From: DUPQ01 sp022706885
Lineage (GTDB): Bacteria; Bacillota; Clostridia; DUPQ01
Direction: 5' to 3'
Assembly: GCA_022706885.1 (NCBI GenBank)
Contig: JAKJBR010000005.1
Coordinates: 5,732 to 69,731, forward strand
Length of the DNA: 64,000 nt
The position numbers and the translations under genes were made by a program. How positions within the stretch are numbered: position 1 is the stretch's first letter; each line of letters starts with the position of its first letter. Positions 42,253-51,151 of the stretch are shown one piece after another. Below the pieces are notes generated by a model that was given only the letters and a program-made list of their open reading frames with translations, did no database searches and was not told where the DNA came from.

Positions 42253-43340
42253 TACTTCGTACCAAACAATCTGTCTCCGGCATCACCTAATCCCGGTACG
42301 ATGTAAGCATCATCATTCAAGGCCTTATCAACACATGCACAATATATGTTTACATCGGGATGGGTATCATGGACTTTCTTTATGCCCTCAGGTGCTGCAA
42401 TTATACTCATAAGCTTAATATTCTTGACTCCTCTTTGCTTTAAGAACCCTATAGCAGCCGAGGCAGATCCTCCCGTTGCAAGCATAGGATCAAGTAAGAT
42501 AATCATCCTTTCATGAGCATCTTCCGGAAGTTTGCAGTAATACTCAACCGGTTGCAATGTCTCATGATCTCTGTATAACCCTATATGCCCTATCTTTGCG
42601 GTGGGAATCAAAGTCAACAGACCGTCAACCATACCCAATCCTGCTCTCAATATAGGAACAAATCCCACACTTTTTCCCGAAAGTACCTTTACGGTAGTTT
42701 TTGCTATCGGTGTCTCTACCTCAACCTGCTCCAGCGGCAACTCTCGCGTAACCTCATATCCCATCAATGTGGATACTTCGGTTACAAGCTCTCTGAATTC
42801 CTTAGTATTTGTATTCTTATCCCTCATAATGGATATCTTATGTTGTATAAGAGGGTGATCGAATACGAATGCCATGTCCATATAATTGGTTCCGGACATA
42901 CTTCCTCCTTCTTCTATCCTGCGGATCAATCCGTTCCTTAATTCGTATTTTCCTTCAAGGTAAGTTTCGTTAAGCCATATGTCTATAATCTTATGCGCCA
43001 TATCTTTCGGAGTAATTCTGCCTGCAAGCACCAGTATGTTGGCATTATTGTGGCGCTTTGCCATACTTGCCTGATATTCGTCCATACACAATGCCGCCCT
43101 TATACCCTTGAACTTGTTTGCCGCAATGCTCATACCTATTCCGGTTCCGCATATTAAAATGCCTCTTTCGCACTCGTTCTTCTGAACGGCTGATGCTACT
43201 AAAGAGGCATAAAACGGGAAATGACAGGAATCTTCGCTGTAAGATCCGAAATCCCGATACGGTATGTTCTTTTCCTCAAGATACAGGAGTATCTCGCTTT
43301 TCAGCTTAAAACCCGCATGATCACAACCTATGGCTAACAT
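42252..43340 (-). CDS. RpiB-Upp fusion: ribose 5-phosphate isomerase B and uracil phosphoribosyltransferase
   Basis: One 362-residue frame joins two enzymes usually encoded apart. Residues 1-145 are RpiB (GCDHAGFKLK, ICGTGIGMSIAANK, LVLAGR); residues 150-362 are Upp with PRPP loop LLDPMLATGGSAS and the terminal GDAGDRLFGT. Between them lies RRIEEGGSMSG, encoded by DNA that contains AAGGAGG 4 nt before an in-frame ATG (Met148, start 42899), a normal ribosome site. So Upp may also be made alone. Both use ribose phosphates: RpiB supplies the PRPP pathway and Upp consumes PRPP for uracil salvage. GAGGAG precedes the first ATG. Confidence 0.9.
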   Translation of the reverse strand: MLAIGCDHAGFKLKSEILLYLEEKNIPYRDFGSYSEDSCHFPFYASLVASAVQKNECERGILICGTGIGMSIAANKFKGIRAALCMDEYQASMAKRHNNANILVLAGRITPKDMAHKIIDIWLNETYLEGKYELRNGLIRRIEEGGSMSGTNYMDMAFVFDHPLIQHKISIMRDKNTNTKEFRELVTEVSTLMGYEVTRELPLEQVEVETPIAKTTVKVLSGKSVGFVPILRAGLGMVDGLLTLIPTAKIGHIGLYRDHETLQPVEYYCKLPEDAHERMIILLDPMLATGGSASAAIGFLKQRGVKNIKLMSIIAAPEGIKKVHDTHPDVNIYCACVDKALNDDAYIVPGLGDAGDRLFGTK

Positions 43341-43463
43341 GGGATATCTCCTCTGTTTTTATTTAAAGGAATTCTATCACAAATAATAACATATATCCAC
43401 ACTAAATTAAATTTATCAAATTACCAAACTCCTGATAATATGGTCGTACGAACTTAGATTTGT

Positions 43464-43759
43464 TTATTTATTGAATATATCGCTATGGGTACCATTTCTG
43501 ACAAGTGATAAAACTAAAACATCCTCATTGATATGATACACAAGAAGCCAGTCCGGCTCCAAATGTAACTCCCTATGCTGTTTCCAGTTACCGGATAAAG
43601 AATAATCATTATAGTCATCAATCAGTCTTTGTTGCTGATTGCCTTGAGCAATGAGATGACAACCTTTATCAAAAGATTAATATCACAGCCTCTCTTTTTT
43701 GCCTGCTTGAAATCCTTTTTGAATCCGGATGTCCATTTCACCTTATATTTTTCGCTCAC
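43464..43759 (-). pseudogene. Frameshifted YafQ/RelE-family toxin
   Basis: Begins at a GTG overlapping the antitoxin stop by 4 nt. The first frame gives VSEKYKVKWTSGFKKDFKQA and a following KRGCDINLLIKVV, then hits a stop. A shift of one frame near 43655-43670 restores the family sequence: DDYNDYSLSGNWK, RELHLEPDWLLVY and SLVRNGTHSDIF. This is the RNase fold of YafQ toxins with the key His and Asp. A single-base indel is the simplest reading; programmed frameshifting or a sequencing error are alternatives. The 43341-43463 gap has no gene. Confidence 0.75.
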
Positions 43760-44025
43760 TTATCCAACTCCTTGAAAGCATCTTCTACGGAATAAGCTTT
43801 CACTTTAGGAGCCCTTGCAATACGCTCCGCTTCAAGCATCGCTTCAATAGTCTCTCTGTTCGGGCCGTCAAGGTTTACATCAAACGGAAACCCGCCGACT
43901 CTGACTGCTTTTCTTAAGAAAACATTTATAGCTGTACCGAGATTCATTCCCAAAGCAGTAAACAATGCTTCACTTTGAGTACGAAGATCGGTATCTATCC
44001 TGCATGTATAATTTGTAGTTGCCAT
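43756..44025 (-). CDS. RelB/DinJ-family antitoxin
   Basis: 89-residue antitoxin: YTCRIDTDLRTQSEAL and GMNLGTAINVFLRKAV form the ribbon-helix-helix, and the C-terminal arm (KVKAYSVEDAF) would wrap the toxin. ATG at 44025 has GGAGG 6 nt upstream. TTGCA/TGCAA inverted repeats near 44085-44110 and a TTGCAT-N17-TAATAT promoter may be its autoregulatory site. The cognate toxin gene downstream is frameshifted. Confidence 0.85.
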   Translation of the reverse strand: MATTNYTCRIDTDLRTQSEALFTALGMNLGTAINVFLRKAVRVGGFPFDVNLDGPNRETIEAMLEAERIARAPKVKAYSVEDAFKELDK

Positions 44026-44166
44026 ATCAGTACCTCCGATTAAAATTACTGGACAAGAGTCATAAATAACCAGTCTTATGCAGTAAATATTACAACATTT
44101 GCACCTAATATGCAATATATTTTACGCATTTCTCAAAAATCAACAATATTATTTAATAAACAGTTA

Positions 44167-44997
44167 TCAGCTTATTAATATATATTCATCCTCTCCGAAA
44201 GAAACTATATCCCCTCTTTTAACTTTAACAAAACTTTCCGGCTTAATCCTATCACCGTTTAAGTAAGTGCCGTATTTGCTGCCAAGATCCCGTACATATA
44301 CGGTATCATGGGAATATCTCATACGGGCATGTCTTAAGGAAGCAAGTTTGCCCGGAAGTCGGTAATCACAAATCAACTTGAGTCTTCCCACCGTTATGTC
44401 TTTATCGGCAATTATTATGCAGTCGTCGGTATCTACTATGTTTTTAAATACGGCTTTTTTAGGTTCTTCACAAACTTTCTCCTGCACATCAATATTTCCG
44501 TCATAGGACGCCTTTATTATCCCGTTTATATCAAAATGCTCAGAAGATAAAGCTTCTTTAATACTTCTCTCGGTATAATTACCTTCGGTTATTTCGCTGA
44601 CAAGCTGTTTAAGACCGTTATTTAAGTCGTACTTATTGAAAGGATCCAATATGTATTTGAATGTTTCATCCTTGAATACATATATATAACGTGTATCCGG
44701 AACTACATATTCGGCATCTATGAGATAGGAGCCTGTTATCCGCATCATATCCTTTATACTGTATAAAAGCTTTTTTAAAAGAGCGGGAGAATATCCCTTC
44801 TTTTTAAGATATACCGATAAACTTGTTCCGTTAAGCGTGTCGAATATCAGTTCATCACCTTTATTGTATTTCAAAGGCAGTAAGCAATCAATAAAGCAAT
44901 GTTGCAGCATCTGTATCATATGGTCGGGACACAATATTTTGTCACCGCTGACAAGCAACATCCTGTCTTGGTTGCTCTGTATTATCTCGCTTATCAT
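44167..44997 (-). CDS. FHA-domain protein with DUF6382-like N-terminus
   Basis: 276 residues. The C-terminal FHA domain (about 208-276) shows VYVRDLGSKYGTYLNG and GDIVSFG, which binds phosphothreonine. The N-terminal 160 residues (DELIFDTLNG, YILDPFNKYDLNN) resemble the DUF6382 domain seen in clostridial FHA proteins. It is the last gene of the Tad pilus operon, 1 nt after the Flp pilin, and probably links a Ser/Thr kinase signal to pilus assembly. Confidence 0.8.
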   Translation of the reverse strand: MISEIIQSNQDRMLLVSGDKILCPDHMIQMLQHCFIDCLLPLKYNKGDELIFDTLNGTSLSVYLKKKGYSPALLKKLLYSIKDMMRITGSYLIDAEYVVPDTRYIYVFKDETFKYILDPFNKYDLNNGLKQLVSEITEGNYTERSIKEALSSEHFDINGIIKASYDGNIDVQEKVCEEPKKAVFKNIVDTDDCIIIADKDITVGRLKLICDYRLPGKLASLRHARMRYSHDTVYVRDLGSKYGTYLNGDRIKPESFVKVKRGDIVSFGEDEYILIS

Positions 44998-44998
44998 G

Positions 44999-45172
44999 TC
45001 ATTTAACCCTTAACTTTTCCAAAATACCCTGATTATTCAATGTACCGTCAATTATCCCCTGCACAAAGTTTGTTATGGCTTCCCGGAAGATTAACGCTAT
45101 ACCTACCAGAACGGCAAGTATTATTATCACTTCCACCGTACCCATTCCTTTTTTTCCGTTTTCTATTCTCAT
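44999..45172 (-). CDS. Flp1-like type IVb pilin
   Basis: 57-residue prepilin: short charged leader ending KKGMG, then TVEVIIILAVLVGIALIF. The Gly before the hydrophobic helix and Glu at +5 fit cleavage by a TadV-type prepilin peptidase. ATG at 45172 has AAGGAGG 5 nt upstream; an ATG five codons earlier is less good. Structural subunit of the Tad pilus whose machinery is encoded just upstream. The peptidase itself is not in the window. Confidence 0.85.
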   Translation of the reverse strand: MRIENGKKGMGTVEVIIILAVLVGIALIFREAITNFVQGIIDGTLNNQGILEKLRVK

Positions 45173-45214
45173 ATTATCCTCCTTCACCTATATGGTAGTG
45201 ATTTTATGGTTATC

Positions 45215-46039
45215 CTATATACTCATAAGCATAATCATCGCGGGAGCGGTAAGAACCAACAGTATTCCTATCAGCCCTATTGCCAGAGCCAATACCGCTT
45301 TTGCAGACGATTGCTCCGCTCTTTTTTTGGCATTGTTTCTTCTTTCCGTCCATATAGATGAAGTATATGTTTTTAGAGTATCTTTTATTCCCGCTTCGGT
45401 ATTCTTGAAACCGGTTATCATTATGGAACAAAAAGCATTAATCTGCGGTATGGGAAGCATAAGGGATAATTCCAGAAAGGAGTATTCCGGGTCGGAATGC
45501 ATTGTAAGATTGTTTATGAGGCGGTCCAGATGCGCCTTGAATGTTCTATCCGGAAGGTCATAATCCTGTCGGGTAAAAGCCTGATAAAGAGTCATACCCG
45601 CTCCTAGACACAATGTCAGCTTGGTTAAGAATACCGAAAAATCCGTAATAATCTCCTGCTTTTTATTTTCATACACTTTAGATATGTCGAAATCCACACA
45701 CTTTACACTTGCGAAACAAAGTAATACCGATATAGCGGTAACCACGGCAGATGCTTTACATGCAATTGCAATTGCCGGAAGAAAAAGCATGATAACAAAT
45801 ATGTTCATTTTTAAACAGGTATCGGCAATATGTAAATCTTCTTTTGCTGTCTTAGGATACAGCAAATCCAGTCGGTTATCCGAAGCGGTATATCTTGCAG
45901 CGACTTTTGCCAACGGAACAAATGCCTTATATGTCGCCTTCATGAAAGTACAATGACACAAAGGAAAATCAAACCGCACTTTCCTGGAATAAAGCAAGGT
46001 AAAGAGTATTAATAAAACATAAACCGCAAAAAGTATCAT
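45215..46039 (-). CDS. tadC: TadC-like pilus platform protein
   Basis: 274-residue type II secretion F-domain protein. There are helices at the N-terminus (FAVYVLLILFTLL), near 95-130, and at the C-terminus (LALAIGLIGILLVL), with the F-domain core near 145-235 (LTLCLGAGMTLYQAF). It overlaps tadB by 4 nt and forms the inner-membrane platform with it. Confidence 0.85.
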   Translation of the reverse strand: MILFAVYVLLILFTLLYSRKVRFDFPLCHCTFMKATYKAFVPLAKVAARYTASDNRLDLLYPKTAKEDLHIADTCLKMNIFVIMLFLPAIAIACKASAVVTAISVLLCFASVKCVDFDISKVYENKKQEIITDFSVFLTKLTLCLGAGMTLYQAFTRQDYDLPDRTFKAHLDRLINNLTMHSDPEYSFLELSLMLPIPQINAFCSIMITGFKNTEAGIKDTLKTYTSSIWTERRNNAKKRAEQSSAKAVLALAIGLIGILLVLTAPAMIMLMSI

Positions 46040-46746
46040 ACCTTTACCTCCAGTATCTTTTTTGCAAGATATGAAGATATTAAGAACAGTATGCCCGCCG
46101 CAGTCATTATAGCTCTGCCCAAAAGACCTTCATACAGAATATCCAGATATCCGGTCCCCATGGTATTGAAAAGGGCAAGTATAAGGAAGGGACACAGGCT
46201 CACAATAAACCGCTCGGTTTTCTTTTCTTCGGTGATTACTTCTATTTCCTGTTCTATACTTCTTTTTTCTTTTATAAAAGCAATGGTCTCCTTTATGGTC
46301 CTGTTCAAATCCGCACCTTTTTTCTCACAAATGATTATACTGTCACAAAACAGGTATGCTTCTTCAATATCCAGATGCTCTGCGAAAGATTGCAAAATAC
46401 TGTCGGTAGACATATTTGCCATTGTTTTTGAGTAAACATTGTCGACTAATGTAAGCATATAATCTCTTTGATATATTCTTTTAAACTCCAGAAGCGCTTT
46501 GGAAAACGCATGAATAAAATCCGAAGGTATGGCAGTGTAAGACAGCAGAATCTCCAAAAATCTTAAAAAACCGTCCCTGTTCCTCTTTTGAATCGTTTCT
46601 TTCATGTATTTTTTATCAAGAAGACATATTCCCGCAACAAGTATTCCCGTTATTGCCGATACAAGAAGAGACAGATAGAGAAAATAGACGCATATTGCAT
46701 ATACAAGACCGGTTGTTACCGCCCTTTTTATAAACTCAAATCTCAT
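46036..46746 (-). CDS. tadB: TadB-like pilus platform protein
   Basis: 236 residues with two N-terminal helices (about 8-45), a cytoplasmic F-domain (about 60-180; FLRFLEILLSYTAI, CEKKGADLNRTI) and C-terminal helices. Partner of TadC. It overlaps the ATPase gene by 4 nt and tadC by 4 nt. Confidence 0.83.
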   Translation of the reverse strand: MRFEFIKRAVTTGLVYAICVYFLYLSLLVSAITGILVAGICLLDKKYMKETIQKRNRDGFLRFLEILLSYTAIPSDFIHAFSKALLEFKRIYQRDYMLTLVDNVYSKTMANMSTDSILQSFAEHLDIEEAYLFCDSIIICEKKGADLNRTIKETIAFIKEKRSIEQEIEVITEEKKTERFIVSLCPFLILALFNTMGTGYLDILYEGLLGRAIMTAAGILFLISSYLAKKILEVKV

Positions 46747-47882
46747 TTCCGTCTCCTTGTTGCTTCCCCGACTTTGATATGCTTTCCCGATTCAATATCA
46801 TAGGTAAACAAGCACTCGGTTTTAATCTCACCGTCTTCAAACTCCGTAACCTGTACAATTTCTGTAAGCACTCTCTTTCCGTCAATCCTTTGCAGCGAGA
46901 TAACAATGTCGATGGCATCATAAATCTGCTTTCGTATAGCCAAAAAAGGCATATCACATTCCATCAGTACCATGGTTTCTATGCGGGAAAATGCATCTTT
47001 ACAGGAATTGGCATGCCCTGTGGATATGGAACCTATATGACCGGTATTCATAGCCTGCAGCATGTATAAAGCTTCTTTACCTCTTATCTCCCCCACTATA
47101 ATCCTGTCCGGTCTCATTCTTAAACTGGCACGTATCAGACTGTCCATACTTATCTCGCCTTTTCCCTCATTGTTGGGATTGCGGCATGTTAAGCGAATTA
47201 TGTTGTCTATACGGTCAATCATAAGTTCTACCGAATCCTCAATTGTTATCACTCTTTCACTGTTGGGAACAAATCCTGTCAATATGTTCAATAATGTCGT
47301 CTTACCGCATCCCGCTCCCCCGCATATGAATATGTTCAGCCGCTCTTTTACCGCATTGTCCAAAAAATCCGATATCTCTTTTGTAAAGAAACCGTCTCTT
47401 ATCATATCCTCATAAGTTATCTGCTTTTCGGGAAATCTTCTTACGGTTATACTGTGGCCGTTATGGGAGATAGGCTCCAAAATGATATTCACCCGTATAT
47501 CATGCCCTATACTGCCGTCCAAAATGGGATTGGCCATGTTTACGGTTCTGTCGGTCTTTCTGCACAGTATCGATATCAGTTTATCTATATCCTGTTTTGT
47601 AAAACTGATATCATATCGATGAATAATACCCTTTTCCTCGTAAAATATTCTGTCGGCATTTACCATTATTTCCGTAATGCCTTCTTTTTCCATCAGAGGC
47701 TGTAATATCCCGTATCCCGTTATGGCATTCATTACCCTTTTTATAACTTCCGGCTTATTCTCCATATCTTTATTCTTTATATCATACACATACTCGGTAA
47801 CGTTTTTTTCAATTTCCCCCTCCTCCATACCGGCTATGCCTTCCAGACACTGTTTAATGATTTTGTCGTAATCGTTATTCAT
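46743..47882 (-). CDS. tadA: TadA/CpaF secretion ATPase
   Basis: 379 residues from the chosen start. Walker A GGAGCGKTTL (about 193-202), Asp box RVITIEDSVEL, Walker B DRIIVGEIRG and a His box GHANSC are present. It powers Tad pilus assembly. Two adjacent ATGs (47885 and 47882) follow GGAG; the second has better spacing. The start overlaps the TadZ stop by 8 nt. Confidence 0.93.
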   Translation of the reverse strand: MNNDYDKIIKQCLEGIAGMEEGEIEKNVTEYVYDIKNKDMENKPEVIKRVMNAITGYGILQPLMEKEGITEIMVNADRIFYEEKGIIHRYDISFTKQDIDKLISILCRKTDRTVNMANPILDGSIGHDIRVNIILEPISHNGHSITVRRFPEKQITYEDMIRDGFFTKEISDFLDNAVKERLNIFICGGAGCGKTTLLNILTGFVPNSERVITIEDSVELMIDRIDNIIRLTCRNPNNEGKGEISMDSLIRASLRMRPDRIIVGEIRGKEALYMLQAMNTGHIGSISTGHANSCKDAFSRIETMVLMECDMPFLAIRKQIYDAIDIVISLQRIDGKRVLTEIVQVTEFEDGEIKTECLFTYDIESGKHIKVGEATRRRK

Positions 47883-48786
47883 CATTTTTCTCCAGTTCAT
47901 ACACAACCTGTTCGATTGCTTCATAGAAATCCGGCAGATTATGAGCTATATCTTCTTTGGCTTTGGGTATATATATTCCTTCGGTATACCGGATCATATT
48001 GCATAACTGAATAACCTCTATATCATTCTTTTGCAAAAAAGCCGCAACCTCTTCTTCTCTTTCACTGCCTCTGCATTTAATAAACAGTGTCTTGTATGCA
48101 TTTTTCATGATAAAGGCATACGGACTGATTGGATATAACGGGCAGTCGATTATAGTGTAGTTATATATACTGTTTGCATTGAGACTGTTAATGAAAACTT
48201 TTGCACTGCTCATGTCAAAAGTTACATCATATGAAGGATATATGCTGTTCAGGAAGTACACATTCTTTGTAACATCATGGTTTTTGTACCTTTCAATACA
48301 TGTATTGATATTCTCATTACCCTTAGAAGCATAGTATGCTATGAGCGAAATATCATTCTGCTGTTCACATCTGAAAACCGAATCTTTTACGCATAATCCG
48401 TCAAGATTGATATATAGTACCTTCCTGCCGTTTCGGGATAAATATATTGACAGAGCTTGTGAAATGAATGTCTTACCCGCACCGCCGTGAGCCGATGTCA
48501 CAAATATCGTCCTGTTCTCCGACTTTACATTTATACCGGCGGATATATCAATATTCTCCATGATTGCACTGATTATCTTATCTGCGGACTGATACTTACC
48601 TGTATGCCATTCTTTAGAAGATGTCTTCAAAAGAAGTTCATTCTCTGCACCGGAATCTTCAAGAACAACATCCGCATGTTCTTCAGTCAGAATGAACATA
48701 TTCAACCCGTTAATTTTAATGTATTCTTTCAGCCGTCCGGCATATTCATTATCCGATGACTTAACATATAGTTTTATCTTATTCAT
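47875..48786 (-). CDS. tadZ: CpaE/TadZ-like localisation protein
   Basis: 303 residues: an N-terminal atypical receiver-like region (about 1-85) and a MinD/ParA-type P-loop domain with deviant Walker A SAHGGAGKTFIS (about 112-123). TIIDCPLYPISPY is the switch-like region. Such proteins place the Tad machine at the cell pole. First gene of the pilus operon, with an extended -10 promoter and AGGAG ribosome site. Confidence 0.85.
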   Translation of the reverse strand: MNKIKLYVKSSDNEYAGRLKEYIKINGLNMFILTEEHADVVLEDSGAENELLLKTSSKEWHTGKYQSADKIISAIMENIDISAGINVKSENRTIFVTSAHGGAGKTFISQALSIYLSRNGRKVLYINLDGLCVKDSVFRCEQQNDISLIAYYASKGNENINTCIERYKNHDVTKNVYFLNSIYPSYDVTFDMSSAKVFINSLNANSIYNYTIIDCPLYPISPYAFIMKNAYKTLFIKCRGSEREEEVAAFLQKNDIEVIQLCNMIRYTEGIYIPKAKEDIAHNLPDFYEAIEQVVYELEKNDE

Positions 48787-48804
48787 ATTAACTCCTGCTG
48801 GTTA

Positions 48805-48810
48805 ATTATA
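48805..48810 (-). promoter_or_regulatory. Extended -10 of the Tad operon promoter
   Basis: TGG-TATAAT on the minus strand, 18 nt before the tadZ start, with no convincing -35 box. The leader would be about 12 nt. Confidence 0.45.
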
Positions 48811-48901
48811 CCATTATTTACCATTAATTCTCATTCAACATATGACAAACATACGTAACATAGTACATATGCGTAAAATATCCGGTTGCCTGAAAGATTG
48901 T

Positions 48902-48930
48902 AAAAAAAAACTACCCTTTGCAGGGCAGTT
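48902..48930 (-). terminator. Terminator of the ABC (LnrLMN-like) operon
   Basis: Minus-strand stem AACTGCCC/GGGTAGTT (one G-T pair) with a 6-nt loop, then nine T. It lies 12 nt after the last permease gene and insulates the Tad operon. Confidence 0.85.
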
Positions 48931-48941
48931 TCTTTCAGCAG

Positions 48942-50054
48942 TTAAAGCGTTTTTGATTTTCGTTCTTTGCTTAAAAAGAGCGACGCCACAAAGAATGCGG
49001 TACCGAATGCCAGAATAATCAATAACTCTCGGCTGATATTGTAATTGCCCTCGGTTATTTTCATAATCCCCGTATTGTAGTAGAACAGAGGACTGAATCT
49101 GGCAACCTTCTGCATAAAACTCGGCATAAACTCAATCGGAAGCGAAGATCCCGATAAAAACATGATAACCAACGGAACCGTATTGCCTATCATTGCAGTG
49201 AGATTTTTTGTTTTGGATATATGGTTAATCAGATTGGCGAACAAAGCAACAACCATTGTCCATAAGAAGAGTATAAGTAAATAGTAAACAAGGCTTTCCG
49301 ATTTAAGCATCCCGGGGTAGAACATCAACAAGACAAATCCCGTAACAAAAACAAACACAAGAACGGCAATGAAAATCTGAGCAAGACTCAATTCTCCTTT
49401 CAGACGAAGACCGCTTTTAGGAGAAATCCTGTTTCTTATCTGAATGTTTTTCTTATTGAAACTGATACTCAGATCACCCAACAGTTTTATAAGCAACATC
49501 ATAATGACAAACCCGTAGACATTGGTAAAACCGTGAAAATTCTTCTCTATAACCGGTTTATTGGCAGAAAAGATAACTTCCGCCTTCTCATCAAGCGTAG
49601 CATAAAGCTTTTGCAAATCCAATTGACCTGTATTTACCATAGCTTTGTAGTAAATAGGATATTTATTTACCGTCCTTTGTAAAAATATGCTCTGACTGTT
49701 GGTAACATCGGTAGATACTCTTAATGCCGGATTATTTGTTTCCAGAAGGGTTTTTTCCGAATCCTTGGGGATTTCCACAATTCCGTCGATAAAACGGGTG
49801 TAAAAATCCAGTTCCGCCGCTTCCAGAGAATCGTAATAGTAGATATGGTTTTCCTTATCCAGATACTCAATCAATGAATTGCCGAATTGACTGTCTTCAT
49901 TTTTTACAATCCCTATATTCAATGCGGTTTTTGAATACTTATCTTCATAGGAACCTGCCGTCATCATTGTAAAAGCAATCAGAATTGCGATATATACAAT
50001 AATCATTATCTTATTTTTCTGAGCTATTTTAATAAAGTAATATAGTGTATTCAT
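48942..50054 (-). CDS. ABC-2 permease, LnrN-like
   Basis: 370 residues: one N-terminal helix (IMIIVYIAILIAFTMM), a large outer loop (about 40-175), then five to six helices (about 180-365) with FLSGSSLPIEFMP, the pattern of ABC-2 exporters such as LnrM/LnrN and YhgE-like proteins. It overlaps its paralogous neighbour by 4 nt. The substrate is probably an amphiphilic antibiotic or lipid, by analogy. Confidence 0.88.
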   Translation of the reverse strand: MNTLYYFIKIAQKNKIMIIVYIAILIAFTMMTAGSYEDKYSKTALNIGIVKNEDSQFGNSLIEYLDKENHIYYYDSLEAAELDFYTRFIDGIVEIPKDSEKTLLETNNPALRVSTDVTNSQSIFLQRTVNKYPIYYKAMVNTGQLDLQKLYATLDEKAEVIFSANKPVIEKNFHGFTNVYGFVIMMLLIKLLGDLSISFNKKNIQIRNRISPKSGLRLKGELSLAQIFIAVLVFVFVTGFVLLMFYPGMLKSESLVYYLLILFLWTMVVALFANLINHISKTKNLTAMIGNTVPLVIMFLSGSSLPIEFMPSFMQKVARFSPLFYYNTGIMKITEGNYNISRELLIILAFGTAFFVASLFLSKERKSKTL

Positions 50055-51151
50055 GCTTTTTTTCTCCTTACAATAACAATAGATGCAATGATAAGAACAA
50101 TACTGTAACCCGTTAACAGAAGAACCGACTCGGTCAGTGTTGTGTAATTTCCCAGCATATTGATTTTGATTAACTCGTCACTGACTATGGATGCGGGATT
50201 CAGCCGGATAATAAGCGGGGACAATCGCTGAATCAGAATCCTTATATCATTGCTGTATAATCCGCCGATACCGGACATAATCAGTAACGAACTGATAAGC
50301 ACCGCTGTTTGCGAGGATTCTTTTTTGATAATAACTCCCCAAAAGAGTCCCCAGGCAATTCCAAAGATCAGAGCGGACACAATGATAGGAATATTGTTAA
50401 TATCCAATGCAAAGAAATGTTGTTTGAGTATAAGCTCCGCATAGACTATCGCTATTATCAGCATCAGTAATGTCCATATAAAGCCGGCAGTGACACCGAT
50501 CAGCACTTGCCGGACTCTGGGTGTCGGAGATGAAACATTTCTCAATGCGATTGTCTGTCCTCTGACAATCAGCCTGTTACCGATAGTACCTGAAAGATAA
50601 GCACCCTGTAAACTTATCATTGCAAAGAGTGCATAGAAGAGAACATCAATGGGACTGTGTTTTTCACCGCTGTTTTCCGTATAACTTCTGTTAAAGTCAT
50701 AAGCGGTAAGCGGCATATTTAATGATGTAATCTGCTTGGTCGTAGTCAGTACTTCGTCCATTATCATCTGACTGATGCCGTTTTTACTTATGACGAGACT
50801 TAAATCCTTATCGACATATGCATCAATCTGATCTTTTTTGAGCGCTTCCAATGCCGCATCTTTTGCCATCACTTTCCCTTTGAACAATGAGTTTTCAATG
50901 ACTGTTCTGTCCAGTGTTTCCATATTCGGCAGCACTTCAGGCGCTTCCACAAAGTACAGCGGAAGGAATGCTTCTTCATGATAAGCGATAGATGCTTTTT
51001 CCAAATCCAATTCTCCAAAACGTAAATCGGAAAAGAAAATTGTGAAGATTGTTAAGAGTAAAAGCGGAAAGGCTATCATCCAGAATATACTGGAATAACT
51101 GCCTAAGAATATTTTTAACTCATATTTCAGATAATTAAGTATACGTGTCAT
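50051..51151 (-). CDS. ABC-2 permease, LnrM-like
   Basis: 366 residues with the same plan as the next gene: first helix (IFWMIAFPLLLLTIFTIFF), large outer domain to about 180, then six helices (ALFAMISLQGAYL through SIVLIIASIVIV). It overlaps the ATPase gene by 1 nt and the second permease by 4 nt, so the three are translated together. Confidence 0.88.
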   Translation of the reverse strand: MTRILNYLKYELKIFLGSYSSIFWMIAFPLLLLTIFTIFFSDLRFGELDLEKASIAYHEEAFLPLYFVEAPEVLPNMETLDRTVIENSLFKGKVMAKDAALEALKKDQIDAYVDKDLSLVISKNGISQMIMDEVLTTTKQITSLNMPLTAYDFNRSYTENSGEKHSPIDVLFYALFAMISLQGAYLSGTIGNRLIVRGQTIALRNVSSPTPRVRQVLIGVTAGFIWTLLMLIIAIVYAELILKQHFFALDINNIPIIVSALIFGIAWGLFWGVIIKKESSQTAVLISSLLIMSGIGGLYSNDIRILIQRLSPLIIRLNPASIVSDELIKINMLGNYTTLTESVLLLTGYSIVLIIASIVIVRRKKA

